From contig DBXM01000036.1 of the NCBI GenBank assembly GCA_002309655.1, positions 1-13,741 of the forward strand: a DNA stretch of 13,741 nucleotides. The letters are read 5' to 3'. Source of the DNA: Mageeibacillus sp. UBA1212 (GTDB lineage Bacteria; Bacillota; Clostridia; UBA1212). Position numbers and translations under genes: made by a program. Within the stretch, counting starts at the first letter, position 1; each line of letters starts with the position of its first letter. Positions 8,073 to 13,741 of the stretch are shown here, piece by piece. Under the pieces are notes generated by a model. It saw only the letters and a program-made list of their open reading frames with translations, was not told where the DNA came from and searched no databases.

Positions 8073-8119
8073 CCGCTTCCGCATGAACCGCCTGCGTTAA
8101 ACCGCGAAGATCATTCACG

Positions 8120-8160
8120 AAACTGGTTAAAAATGTACTAAAACGAGCCCGAACTGGAAA
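8120..8160 (+). promoter_or_regulatory. Two-block upstream element, copy 1 (putative AraC-type operator)
   Basis: Block A, AAACTGGTTAAA followed by AATGT (8120-8136), and block B, CCGAACTGGAAA (8149-8160), recur at the same spacing before the anchored DUF4082 gene at 11684. Each block contains a half-site AACTGGwwA; the half-sites are direct repeats 31 bp apart, about three helical turns. Block B ends 10 bases before the candidate -35. The regulator binding is inferred. Confidence 0.55.
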
Positions 8161-8170
8161 TGTTTATTTG

Positions 8171-8199
8171 TTGCCAAAAACCGGAAAATAAACTACCAT
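8171..8199 (+). promoter_or_regulatory. Candidate promoter of the GH71/GH99-like gene
   Basis: TTGCCA (8171-8176), 17-base spacer, TACCAT (8194-8199). It sits at the same place relative to the two-block element as the promoter of the 11684 gene. The implied leader would be only about 13 bases, with the Shine-Dalgarno almost at the 5' end, which is a reason for caution. Confidence 0.5.
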
Positions 8200-8218
8200 A
8201 TTAAAAAAGGAGGCCGCC

Positions 8219-10216
8219 ATGGAGACTTTCAGAAAAATAATAAAAACGTGTCTGCCGGTGGTTGCCGCCGTGCTTGTTCTGTTTTCCGCCGCTGCGGGTA
8301 CGATTCCCGCGTTTTCGGCAGAGGAGGGCGGCGCCGCAACGGGCAGCTCCACAATTTCACTATCGGAGGAAACGGTTATGTCTGTCACGGGAACCGACGA
8401 TTTCAGCAGAAAAATCGACACAATTGAAGGCTACAGGAAGGACCGCTACGTCGGACTGTTCTATTTCATCTGGTTCGAATTTGCGCAGAAGGGCTACAGG
8501 TTCGACACCACGAAGCTGCTGCGCACCAAGCCCGACAAGCTCTGGGACCCCTTCGACAAGACGGGAACGGCCCCCGCGAGCTGCATGTACTACTTCAACG
8601 AGCCCCTTTACGGCTACTACAAATCGACCGACAAATGGGTCGTCCGCAAGCACATCGAACTGTTCATCGCGGCGGGAATCGACTTCATCGCGATAGACCT
8701 CTCCAACGACGTGATCTACGAAAACGCGCTGGTGACCCTTCTCGACACGATGATGGAGTTTCACAACGCCGGCTACAAGGTCCCGCAGGTCGTCTGCTAC
8801 ACGAACCTCAACACAGGCCACACGGTAGACCTTCTTTATAAGGTGATCTACAACACCGACAAATACAAGCCGCTCTGGTTCTACGGGCCGTACGACAAGC
8901 CGCTCATGGTTGCGCACAAAGAAGAGCTCGCGGACAAGTACAACGAATTCTTCTACGTCAGGCCCGCGCAGTGGCCGGGATTTGAGTACGAGGTGTACGA
9001 GGACGGATTTCCTTTCTGCGATCTCAACAGACCGCAGCGCACCCACCAGAACCTCATCGGCGTTTCCGTAGCGCAGCACACCGCCTACGTGTTCAGCTAC
9101 GGAATGAAGGTCGACCCCCACGACACGCCCCGCGACATAAACCACGGAAGAGGCTTCACCTCCAAAAATCCGGTCAACGGCGACCCGGTGGCGATAATGC
9201 GCGGCGACAACATAGAAGAGCAGTGGGACTACGCGATCTCGCAGGACCCGGAGATCGTTTTCGTCACCGGCTGGAACGAGTGGGCGACAAACAAGTGGCC
9301 CGGGAATGAAGGCGACACGGTGGCGAGATTTGTGGACTCGTTCAACACCGAGTTCTCGCGCGACATAGAGATGACAAAGGAGCGCCGCTACGAGGGCAGC
9401 GCGGAAGAAGGGTACACGAGCGAGGGCTACGCCGACAACTACTATCTGCAGCTCGTGCGCAACGTCAGGCGCTATAAAGGAATCACAGGTACGTGCTCCT
9501 ACACCGCGCCTTCGAGTCCCGAAGCGCTCACCGGGCGCGACTATTTAAGCCTCGCGGTCGCCAACGAACCGCGCAACTGCGGAGGCTACAAGCAGGCGGC
9601 AGCGGACAATTTTATCAAAAAGATCCGTGTGTCGCACACTTCTTCCGAACTCATATTCAAGATTGAATGTGAGAACGAGATCACCGCTCCCGGCGAAGGA
9701 CAGACAAACTGGATGAACGTTTTCTTCGGCTTCGAGGGTTCCAAAGAGCAGAAATGGGAGACGTACTCTTACCTTATAAACAGGCGTCCCGGTGAAGGCG
9801 AAGGAGAGAGAACCACTTCGGTCGACAAGTATGACGGGAAGGCGTTTACGCCTCTCGGGGAGTGCGCTTTGACTGTTGAAGATAGTGTGATGATCGTCAG
9901 AGTTCCGTTGGAGCTGCTTCCGGAGTTGAAGGACGCCTACGGCTTCGTGATGGATTTCAAGGTCGCGGACAGCGTTGAAGTGGAGGACGACATTATGGAC
10001 TACTACGTGAGCGGTTCGTCGGTTCCGATTGGGAGGCTTTCGTACACGTACGCGGGAAAAATAAAAGACAAACCGGCTGAAAAGAAGGGTGGCTGCGGTT
10101 CAGTCGCGGGAGCGGGAAAGGCAGCGGGGACGTGTCTCGTTCTGGGAACGGCTTTGGGCGCTGCAACGATTGCTGCTACAAAGAAGAAAGCCGGCAGAAA
10201 AAAGAAACGCGGGTAA
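8219..10216 (+). CDS. Exported, surface-anchored glycoside hydrolase candidate (GH71/GH99-like barrel plus C-terminal beta domain)
   Basis: A 665-residue protein predicted to act on a glycan outside the cell. A signal peptide runs to about Ala34 (cut after AFSA). Residues about 70-385 look like a glycosidase TIM barrel of the GH71/GH99/WbsX-like group: YVGLFYFIWFEF at the first strand, HIELFIAAGIDFIAIDLSND, PLMVAHKEEL, and VFVTGWNEWATNKW, where Glu354 sits where such families often keep an acidic catalytic residue. Residues about 430-605 form a second, probably beta-sandwich domain (ELIFKIECENEI, NWMNVFFGF, VMDFKVADSVE), similar in feel to CBM9/DOMON-type sugar-binding modules. The end has KKGGCGS (Cys about 626), a hydrophobic helix and a very basic tail, a probable sorting or anchoring signal. 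Shine-Dalgarno AAGGAGG (8207-8213) is 5 bases before the ATG. The barrel assignment is by motif memory; the substrate is unknown. Confidence 0.75.
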   Translation: METFRKIIKTCLPVVAAVLVLFSAAAGTIPAFSAEEGGAATGSSTISLSEETVMSVTGTDDFSRKIDTIEGYRKDRYVGLFYFIWFEFAQKGYRFDTTKLLRTKPDKLWDPFDKTGTAPASCMYYFNEPLYGYYKSTDKWVVRKHIELFIAAGIDFIAIDLSNDVIYENALVTLLDTMMEFHNAGYKVPQVVCYTNLNTGHTVDLLYKVIYNTDKYKPLWFYGPYDKPLMVAHKEELADKYNEFFYVRPAQWPGFEYEVYEDGFPFCDLNRPQRTHQNLIGVSVAQHTAYVFSYGMKVDPHDTPRDINHGRGFTSKNPVNGDPVAIMRGDNIEEQWDYAISQDPEIVFVTGWNEWATNKWPGNEGDTVARFVDSFNTEFSRDIEMTKERRYEGSAEEGYTSEGYADNYYLQLVRNVRRYKGITGTCSYTAPSSPEALTGRDYLSLAVANEPRNCGGYKQAAADNFIKKIRVSHTSSELIFKIECENEITAPGEGQTNWMNVFFGFEGSKEQKWETYSYLINRRPGEGEGERTTSVDKYDGKAFTPLGECALTVEDSVMIVRVPLELLPELKDAYGFVMDFKVADSVEVEDDIMDYYVSGSSVPIGRLSYTYAGKIKDKPAEKKGGCGSVAGAGKAAGTCLVLGTALGAATIAATKKKAGRKKKRG

Positions 10217-10249
10217 ACCAATAATAAAAATACACAGTATTAAAAGCAT

Positions 10250-10284
10250 CCGGACCGCCGCAATCTCAAAGCGCGGCGGCCCGG
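10250..10284. terminator. Bidirectional terminator between convergent genes
   Basis: CCGG-A-CCGCCGC (10250-10261) pairs with GCGGCGG-C-CCGG (10273-10284) with one mismatch and an 11-base loop. It lies between the glycosidase-like gene and the convergent AraC-type gene. Leftward it is followed by ATGCTTTTAAT, which is the better U-tract; rightward the tract is weak (GTGCCGTTCATTTATT). Confidence 0.65.
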
Positions 10285-10329
10285 GTGCCGTTCATTTATT
10301 CACCTATAAAAAGGCAAATTCAAAGCTTC

Positions 10330-11424
10330 TTACTCCTCGGGTTCGGTGATCTTTGCCGGCTCCTTAAGAGGGGAGTAGTGCTTCTTCCTGTACTCTCTGG
10401 GAGTCATTCCCGACCACTCGTAGAACGTCTTGGAGAAGTAGCTCGCCGTGTTAATGCCGACCTGATCCGCGATTACGCCCAGCGGGAGATTCGTCTGCGT
10501 GAGCTTTTCTGCGGCGGCGGTCATTCTCATGTCGCGCAGCATTGCGCCGAATGTGATTCCCGTGTACTGGTGAACGATCTTGCTGAGGTAGGGAACCGAG
10601 TAGTGGAATTCCTTCGCCACGCTCGAAAGGGTCGCGTTGCGGTAGTTCTGCTCGAGATACTTTTTGATAGAGTAGACGGTTCTCGGCGTCGCGTCGGTAT
10701 TCTTGATCTGCACTACGTTGTCGGGCGCGATGCGCGAAAGCTTCGCGAGGATTGTGTAGAGAAGCGCTTTCTTGATCGGGTACTCCAGCTTGTCGCCGCG
10801 GTCGCGCTCGTTTATAAGCTGCTCGACCAGGTCGGTGAGTCCGGGAATGGACGTATCGGGGAAGAACAGGCAGGCGTAAGGCGAGCTCTCGTCGAGGCCG
10901 TTCTTGATAAAGTTGCCTAGCAGGTTCTCGGGATCCTCGTAAATCGTCTCGTAGACGTGGTCGAACGCGGCCTTCTTGACGAGAATGTTGACCATCACGC
11001 TGTCGTCGAAATTCCCGATGGAGTGGCTGACGACCGGCGGAATGATGCAGATGCTGTTCTCGTTCATCTCGATTGAAGTTCCACCGATATTGTTGGTGCA
11101 GCAGCCCCTGATAACGTAAATGATCTCGAAGAACTGATGGGTGTGGACAAAAGGCGGATGGAACCGGGTGTGAGTTGCGATCTTGATGTCGTCCTCGAAA
11201 GTCATTACCATCTCGCGAACACCGATTTCATTGAGCTCCGGATAGACCTCCGGCATCCAGTAGTGGCGCCAGTTGATCGTAGGATCCGGGAACTGCTTCC
11301 TGAGCGCGGCCAGAATCTCCTGACCGGAAAGGCCTTTTTGAACCAGTTCGTGATAGAACTTGTAAATGACTTCCTCGTCATTGTAATCGCGCAGAAAATC
11401 ATGAGTTTTCTCATAACGGACCAT
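10330..11424 (-). CDS. AraC-family transcriptional regulator with N-terminal cupin domain
   Basis: A 364-residue DNA-binding regulator, likely sensing a sugar-derived ligand. Residues about 1-65 are a less familiar helical lead-in. Residues about 85-160 form a cupin-type sensor: RFHPPFVHTHQFFEIIYVIRG, then ENSICIIPPVVSHSIGN, which is the normal AraC sensor pattern. The C-terminal 100 residues hold the two helix-turn-helix motifs: ATLSSVAKEFHYSVPYLSKI, then LGVIADQVGINTASYFSKTF and the signature GMTPREYRKKH. Shine-Dalgarno GGAGG (plus-strand 11435-11439) is 10 bases before the ATG. It is divergent from the DUF4082 gene and convergent with the glycosidase-like gene. Both of those have the same two-block promoter element, so they are its best candidate targets. 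An operator-like palindrome at its own predicted transcription start hints at self-control. Confidence 0.93.
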   Translation of the reverse strand: MVRYEKTHDFLRDYNDEEVIYKFYHELVQKGLSGQEILAALRKQFPDPTINWRHYWMPEVYPELNEIGVREMVMTFEDDIKIATHTRFHPPFVHTHQFFEIIYVIRGCCTNNIGGTSIEMNENSICIIPPVVSHSIGNFDDSVMVNILVKKAAFDHVYETIYEDPENLLGNFIKNGLDESSPYACLFFPDTSIPGLTDLVEQLINERDRGDKLEYPIKKALLYTILAKLSRIAPDNVVQIKNTDATPRTVYSIKKYLEQNYRNATLSSVAKEFHYSVPYLSKIVHQYTGITFGAMLRDMRMTAAAEKLTQTNLPLGVIADQVGINTASYFSKTFYEWSGMTPREYRKKHYSPLKEPAKITEPEE

Positions 11425-11443
11425 AATTGCAAAACCTCCGTAT

Positions 11444-11456
11444 ACAATAATATTGT
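11444..11456. promoter_or_regulatory. Operator-like palindrome at the AraC-type gene's start
   Basis: Perfect inverted repeat ACAATA-A-TATTGT. It covers the predicted transcription start of the regulator gene, so a bound protein would block initiation. Who binds it is unknown. Confidence 0.4.
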
Positions 11457-11463
11457 AAGAGTA

Positions 11464-11492
11464 TTTATATCAGAATCATAAATAATTTACAA
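11464..11492 (-). promoter_or_regulatory. Promoter of the AraC-type regulator gene
   Basis: Read leftward: TTGTAA (11487-11492), 17-base spacer, TATAAA (11464-11469). It predicts a start near 11457 and a leader of about 33 bases carrying the GGAGG site. Confidence 0.7.
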
Positions 11493-11577
11493 TAGCAAAA
11501 AAATATGTGCGTCACGGTTTTGCAATTTGCACGGCGAAAATGTGCAGAAACTCACGGCCGTTTTTGAACAGTTATAA

Positions 11578-11618
11578 AAACTGGTTAAATTTGTGTCAGT
11601 TTAGCGCCGAAGTGGATA
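11578..11618 (+). promoter_or_regulatory. Two-block upstream element, copy 2 (putative AraC-type operator)
   Basis: Block A, AAACTGGTTAAA then TTTGT (11578-11594), and block B, CCGAAGTGGATA (11607-11618), align without gaps to 8120-8160: 12/12 and then 3/5 identities in block A, and 10/12 in block B. The 12 bases between the blocks are nearly all different (one match). Half-sites AACTGGTTA and AAGTGGATA lie 31 bp apart. Confidence 0.55.
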
Positions 11619-11627
11619 ATTTGTACC

Positions 11628-11656
11628 TTAAATTAATCACTGAAATAGTGTAAAAT
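11628..11656 (+). promoter_or_regulatory. Candidate promoter of the DUF4082 gene
   Basis: TAAAAT (-10, 11651-11656) with a 17-base spacer from a poor -35, TTAAAT (11628-11633). The weak -35 just downstream of the two-block element fits an activator-dependent promoter. The leader would be about 21 bases. Confidence 0.5.
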
Positions 11657-11683
11657 AAATACAAGGAACGGAGGTGTTCGTTT

Positions 11684-12514
11684 ATGAAAAAAATTAATGT
11701 ACGTAGAATAACCGCGGCTGTGGTCACCGTGCTGGCCGCGTGCATTCTTTTTACCTTGTTTTCGGGCAAAATAAACGTTAGAGCGGACGGGGAGGGCGCC
11801 GCGGAAGGGGAACTCCTTCACTACACGATATTCGGTTCTCTCGACGGCTTCGACATAATCGTTTCCGGAGAACACGTTTACGACGGCCAGACCCTCGCTG
11901 TCGGCACGCGCTTTGAAGTCGAAGAAGGCTGCTCGATCACAAAAATCAGGAAGTATTTCGGCAAGGAAGAGCACGGAACGTTCGTTGCGGCAATCTGGGA
12001 CGGCGACACCGGCGAGCTTATAAAGCAGTACGACTGGACGCTTGAATCCGGCAAGGACGCCTGGGAGGAGCTGGTCCTGCCTGAGCCCATCGAGATCGAG
12101 CCGCAGCATCCTTACGTCGTGGAGGTCCAGAACACAAAAGAGTCGCCGTACTACGTCTACACGAGAGGCTACTTCGACGACGTCACAATCGAGTTCTTCG
12201 ACATCTCCGGCGGCAACTCCGTTTTCAGCGAGCGTCCCGGTGACATGTCCACCAACGCCATGGGCGGCAACGCGAACTTCCTCGTAGACGTCGAGGTCGA
12301 ATACTTCAAGCCCGCGGAAACTCCAACGCCCGAAGCAACCGAAGCTCCGACGCCGACGCCGGCACCTGAAGCAACCGAGGCGCCCAAGGAGACTGAAATG
12401 CCGACCGGCGATCTGGAGCCTGAAAAGAAAGGCTGCGGCGGAATCGCTGAAAGCTTTGTCGCAATCATGGCGCTTGCAGGCGCGGGATTTGTTCTGATCA
12501 GGAAAAAACACTGA
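11684..12514 (+). CDS. Exported, surface-anchored DUF4082-domain protein
   Basis: A 276-residue exported protein. A signal peptide runs to about Ala34 (NVRA|DG). Residues about 70-165 match the DUF4082 pattern seen in large secreted carbohydrate-associated proteins: VGTRFEVEEGCSITKIRKYFG, GTFVAAIWDGDTGELI, AWEELVLPEPIEIEPQHPYVVEV, and PYYVYTRGYF. A beta-sandwich binding module is the likely fold. Residues about 212-241 are a low-complexity Pro/Thr/Glu/Ala linker (TPTPEATEAP repeated). The end has KKGCGG (Cys about 251), a hydrophobic helix and RKKH, the same layout as the end of the 8219 gene product. Shine-Dalgarno GGAGG (11670-11674) is 9 bases before the ATG. No catalytic motif is visible; a role in holding glycan at the cell surface is an inference. 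Confidence 0.85.
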   Translation: MKKINVRRITAAVVTVLAACILFTLFSGKINVRADGEGAAEGELLHYTIFGSLDGFDIIVSGEHVYDGQTLAVGTRFEVEEGCSITKIRKYFGKEEHGTFVAAIWDGDTGELIKQYDWTLESGKDAWEELVLPEPIEIEPQHPYVVEVQNTKESPYYVYTRGYFDDVTIEFFDISGGNSVFSERPGDMSTNAMGGNANFLVDVEVEYFKPAETPTPEATEAPTPTPAPEATEAPKETEMPTGDLEPEKKGCGGIAESFVAIMALAGAGFVLIRKKH

Positions 12515-12548
12515 TGAATTATAATCAGCTTTACCGGCTGAAACGTAT

Positions 12549-12598
12549 CCGCTTCGGTTGAACTTATTATAAGGTTCGTTCCGGAGCGGTTTTTTTTT
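12549..12598 (+). terminator. Intrinsic terminator of the DUF4082 gene
   Basis: CCGCTTCGG (12549-12557) pairs with CCGGAGCGG (12581-12589) with one T-G pair. The loop has an inner stem (GAAC with GTTC), and nine T's follow (12590-12598). Confidence 0.93.
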
Positions 12599-12663
12599 GC
12601 GCGCGTTGGCTGAAAATCTGCGCAGATTGACTGAAAAAGGTGAGTGAGGCGCTCTCAGAAAAC

Positions 12664-12691
12664 ATTAGATAAAATCATAATTTTGTCTAAT
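12664..12691 (+). repeat. AU-rich 12-bp hairpin
   Basis: ATTAGATAAAAT and ATTTTGTCTAAT around a 4-base loop (CATA). In RNA all 12 positions pair, counting one U-G. No U-tract follows, so it is not a typical terminator; an operator or RNA stem is possible. Confidence 0.6.
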
Positions 12692-12981
12692 ATTTAGGGG
12701 TTTTAGGGCGGTTTTTCGGTAATTTTCGGATTTGTGCGCATCCGCGGCTTTTGCCGGCTTTTATAAATGCTTCAGGATTCATTTATGTGTCCGGACGATT
12801 TATTTGCTCGGTTGCATTTGATCGTCTGTTTTTTTCACGCAACAGTTTTGTTTTCCTCGTAGCTTTTATCTAATTATTTTCTGCAGAATGTTTTCTTGAT
12901 TTTGATTTTCGTCAACCATACACTTGATTTAAAATTTCCGCGTGTAAGAAATCAATTCAGCATTTTATTTCTGATGAGTCT

Positions 12982-13068
12982 TTCACGGAAACATTTGTGA
13001 ATGATTCTTCTGAAGCTGATTCACAGATTTCTTTGTGAATAATTCTTCACGAAAACATTTTGTGTGAA
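12982..13068. repeat. Three TTCAC/GTGAA inverted repeats
   Basis: TTCAC and GTGAA arms occur at 12982-13001, 13020-13039 and 13046-13068, with 10, 10 and 13 bases between the arms. Copies 1 and 3 also share the core TTCACG(G/A)AAACATTT. A 17-base direct repeat with one mismatch, TTTGTGAAT(G/A)ATTCTTC, starts at 12994 and 13032. A related word, TTCACACGAAACAT, occurs at 13562-13575. Confidence 0.7.
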
Positions 13069-13392
13069 ATATTCAATATTACGCCGGCGACGTCTGAATC
13101 GTTAATTCACGTTCAAAATCCAACAGATTCGGCAGATCGCGCCAGAAGCCCTTATTTTGGCCGTATTCGTGCACTTCTAAAAGACGTTAAACTAACCGTT
13201 TTATCGCCAAAAATCGATTTAAAGGCCATTTTTGAGCGTCTGAGAGCATTTTATATATAAAGGATACTTTCAGTGGCGCAAATCAATGAAAATTCGCTAA
13301 AATCAGCGTAGGGCGGCAGTTCAAAATTATTATGAGAAATCAGGGGGATGTATTATGATTTTTCCGCCCTTCCCTGCTCAGATTCTTTTAAT

Positions 13393-13465
13393 AAAACCGC
13401 CCTGCTTCCCAAAAATCGCCTTTTTCAGGCACCGCCCTATTATAATCTCTTAGGGAAGCGGTTTT
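13393..13465. repeat. Large bulged inverted repeat with AGGGCGG words
   Basis: AAAACCGC (13393-13400) plus TTCCC (13406-13410) pair with GGGAAGCGGTTTT (13453-13465): 13 pairs with a 5-base bulge on one side and a 42-base loop that has its own small stem GCCT/AGGC. Confidence 0.6.
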
Positions 13466-13510
13466 ACAACATATTGTAGTCGATTCGATAGTAGCCACAA
13501 GATATAGTAA

Positions 13511-13535
13511 TGGCCGCCGGATTATCCGGCGGCCA
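13511..13535. repeat. 25-bp perfect palindrome
   Basis: Arms TGGCCGCCGGAT and ATCCGGCGGCCA flank a single central T. There is no T-tract on either side, so a terminator role is weak. It directly precedes the tandem repeat array. Confidence 0.75.
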
Positions 13536-13572
13536 AATGGGTCCAATCCAAAGTAATGTTTTTCACACGAAA

Positions 13573-13662
13573 CATAGTAAATCCGGCATATCTCGCTCAG
13601 GCCATAGAAAAGCCGGCGCGTCTCGCTCAGGCCATAGTAAATCCGGCATATCTCGCGCGAGG
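13573..13662. repeat. Three 30-bp tandem repeats
   Basis: Units start at 13573, 13603 and 13633, each beginning CATAG and containing CCGGC then TCTCGC. Units 1 and 2 share the ending TCTCGCTCAGGC; units 1 and 3 share the first 24 bases; the last unit decays at its end. There are no spacers. The 30-base period keeps every frame open and gives ten-residue repeats in both strands' open frames. Confidence 0.85.
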
Positions 13663-13741
13663 TTTTCAGGGCAAAGCCTTGCGTGTTTCGCACGAAGGCG
13701 ACTTTTAGCGGCCGCACTTTACATTGCGTCTCTCACTTGAC

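Larger units (their letters stand above)
12599..13741. other. Repeat- and palindrome-rich non-coding region
   Basis: About 1.1 kb with no supportable gene: the open frames here are short, lack Shine-Dalgarno sites or follow repeats. It is more AT-rich than the flanking genes up to about 13080. It holds a 14-bp perfect palindrome AATCTGCGCAGATT (12615-12628), an AU hairpin, a group of TTCAC/GTGAA inverted repeats, AGGGCGG words, a large bulged hairpin, a 25-bp palindrome and a 30-bp tandem repeat, listed separately. It may be an intergenic repeat region or decayed sequence; the window ends inside it. Confidence 0.7.

Noticed and set aside
10285..11481. Rightward open frames opposite the AraC-type gene
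   Set aside because: They are antisense to a clear AraC-family gene and have no Shine-Dalgarno or family motif.
11633..12511. Leftward 292-residue frame opposite the DUF4082 gene
   Set aside because: The rightward frame has a signal peptide, DUF4082 domain, linker and anchor; the leftward one is low-complexity shadow with no ribosome-binding site.
13060..13260. 66-residue frame starting at a TTG
   Set aside because: No Shine-Dalgarno, starts inside an inverted repeat, and no recognisable domain; could be a decayed gene tail but not supportable.
13573..13662. CRISPR array
   Set aside because: The 30-bp units are directly adjacent with no spacers, and no cas gene is visible.
13388..13717. 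Leftward 109-residue frame with ten-residue repeats (ICRIYYGLSE type)
   Set aside because: The repeats come from the 30-bp tandem DNA repeat, the opposite strand has a similar repeat frame, the start is GTG without a convincing ribosome-binding site, and the end runs through a hairpin.

Overview
The window looks like chromosomal DNA from a low-to-mid GC Gram-positive bacterium, most likely an uncultured gut- or rumen-type member of the Clostridia. The support is GGAGG ribosome-binding sites before nearly every gene, a lipoprotein-type sugar-binding protein, a Gram-positive style MalFG/MsmK transporter, tRNA genes with encoded CCA ends, and secreted proteins ending in a KK-G-C-G motif plus one hydrophobic helix. 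The exact lineage cannot be fixed from sequence reading alone.

Bases 1-6525 hold one operon read rightward: a sugar-ABC ATPase with an unusually long C-terminus, an RDD-family membrane protein, a sugar-binding lipoprotein, and two MalF/MalG-type permeases, closed by an intrinsic terminator. Its promoter lies left of the window. Together these form a complete carbohydrate importer plus one extra membrane protein. Bases 6660-7095 carry a divergent tRNA cluster: Pro(TGG) leftward, and Thr(TGT) with Tyr(GTA) rightward, each unit with a promoter and a terminator.

Bases 7111-12600 look like a small carbohydrate-use island of four genes. They are a cytoplasmic SGNH carbohydrate esterase (leftward), a large exported GH71/GH99-like glycosidase candidate with a C-terminal surface anchor (rightward), an AraC-family regulator with an N-terminal cupin (leftward), and an exported DUF4082 protein with the same kind of anchor (rightward). 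The promoters of the two exported genes share a two-block element. The blocks have identical spacing and sit at nearly the same distance from the predicted -35 and -10. Each block contains a half-site of the type AA(C/G)TGGwwA, and the half-sites lie 31 bp apart. The regulator gene is divergent from one copy, so it is the obvious candidate to bind both. The working model is an outside-to-inside pathway: anchored surface proteins bind and cut a polysaccharide, an ABC importer (perhaps the one upstream) takes up the products, and the cytoplasmic esterase deacylates them.

Bases 12600-13741 contain no gene I can support. This stretch is rich in palindromes and repeats: an AU-rich hairpin, three TTCAC/GTGAA inverted repeats, a cluster of AGGGCGG words with a larger hairpin, a 25-bp palindrome, and three 30-bp tandem repeats.
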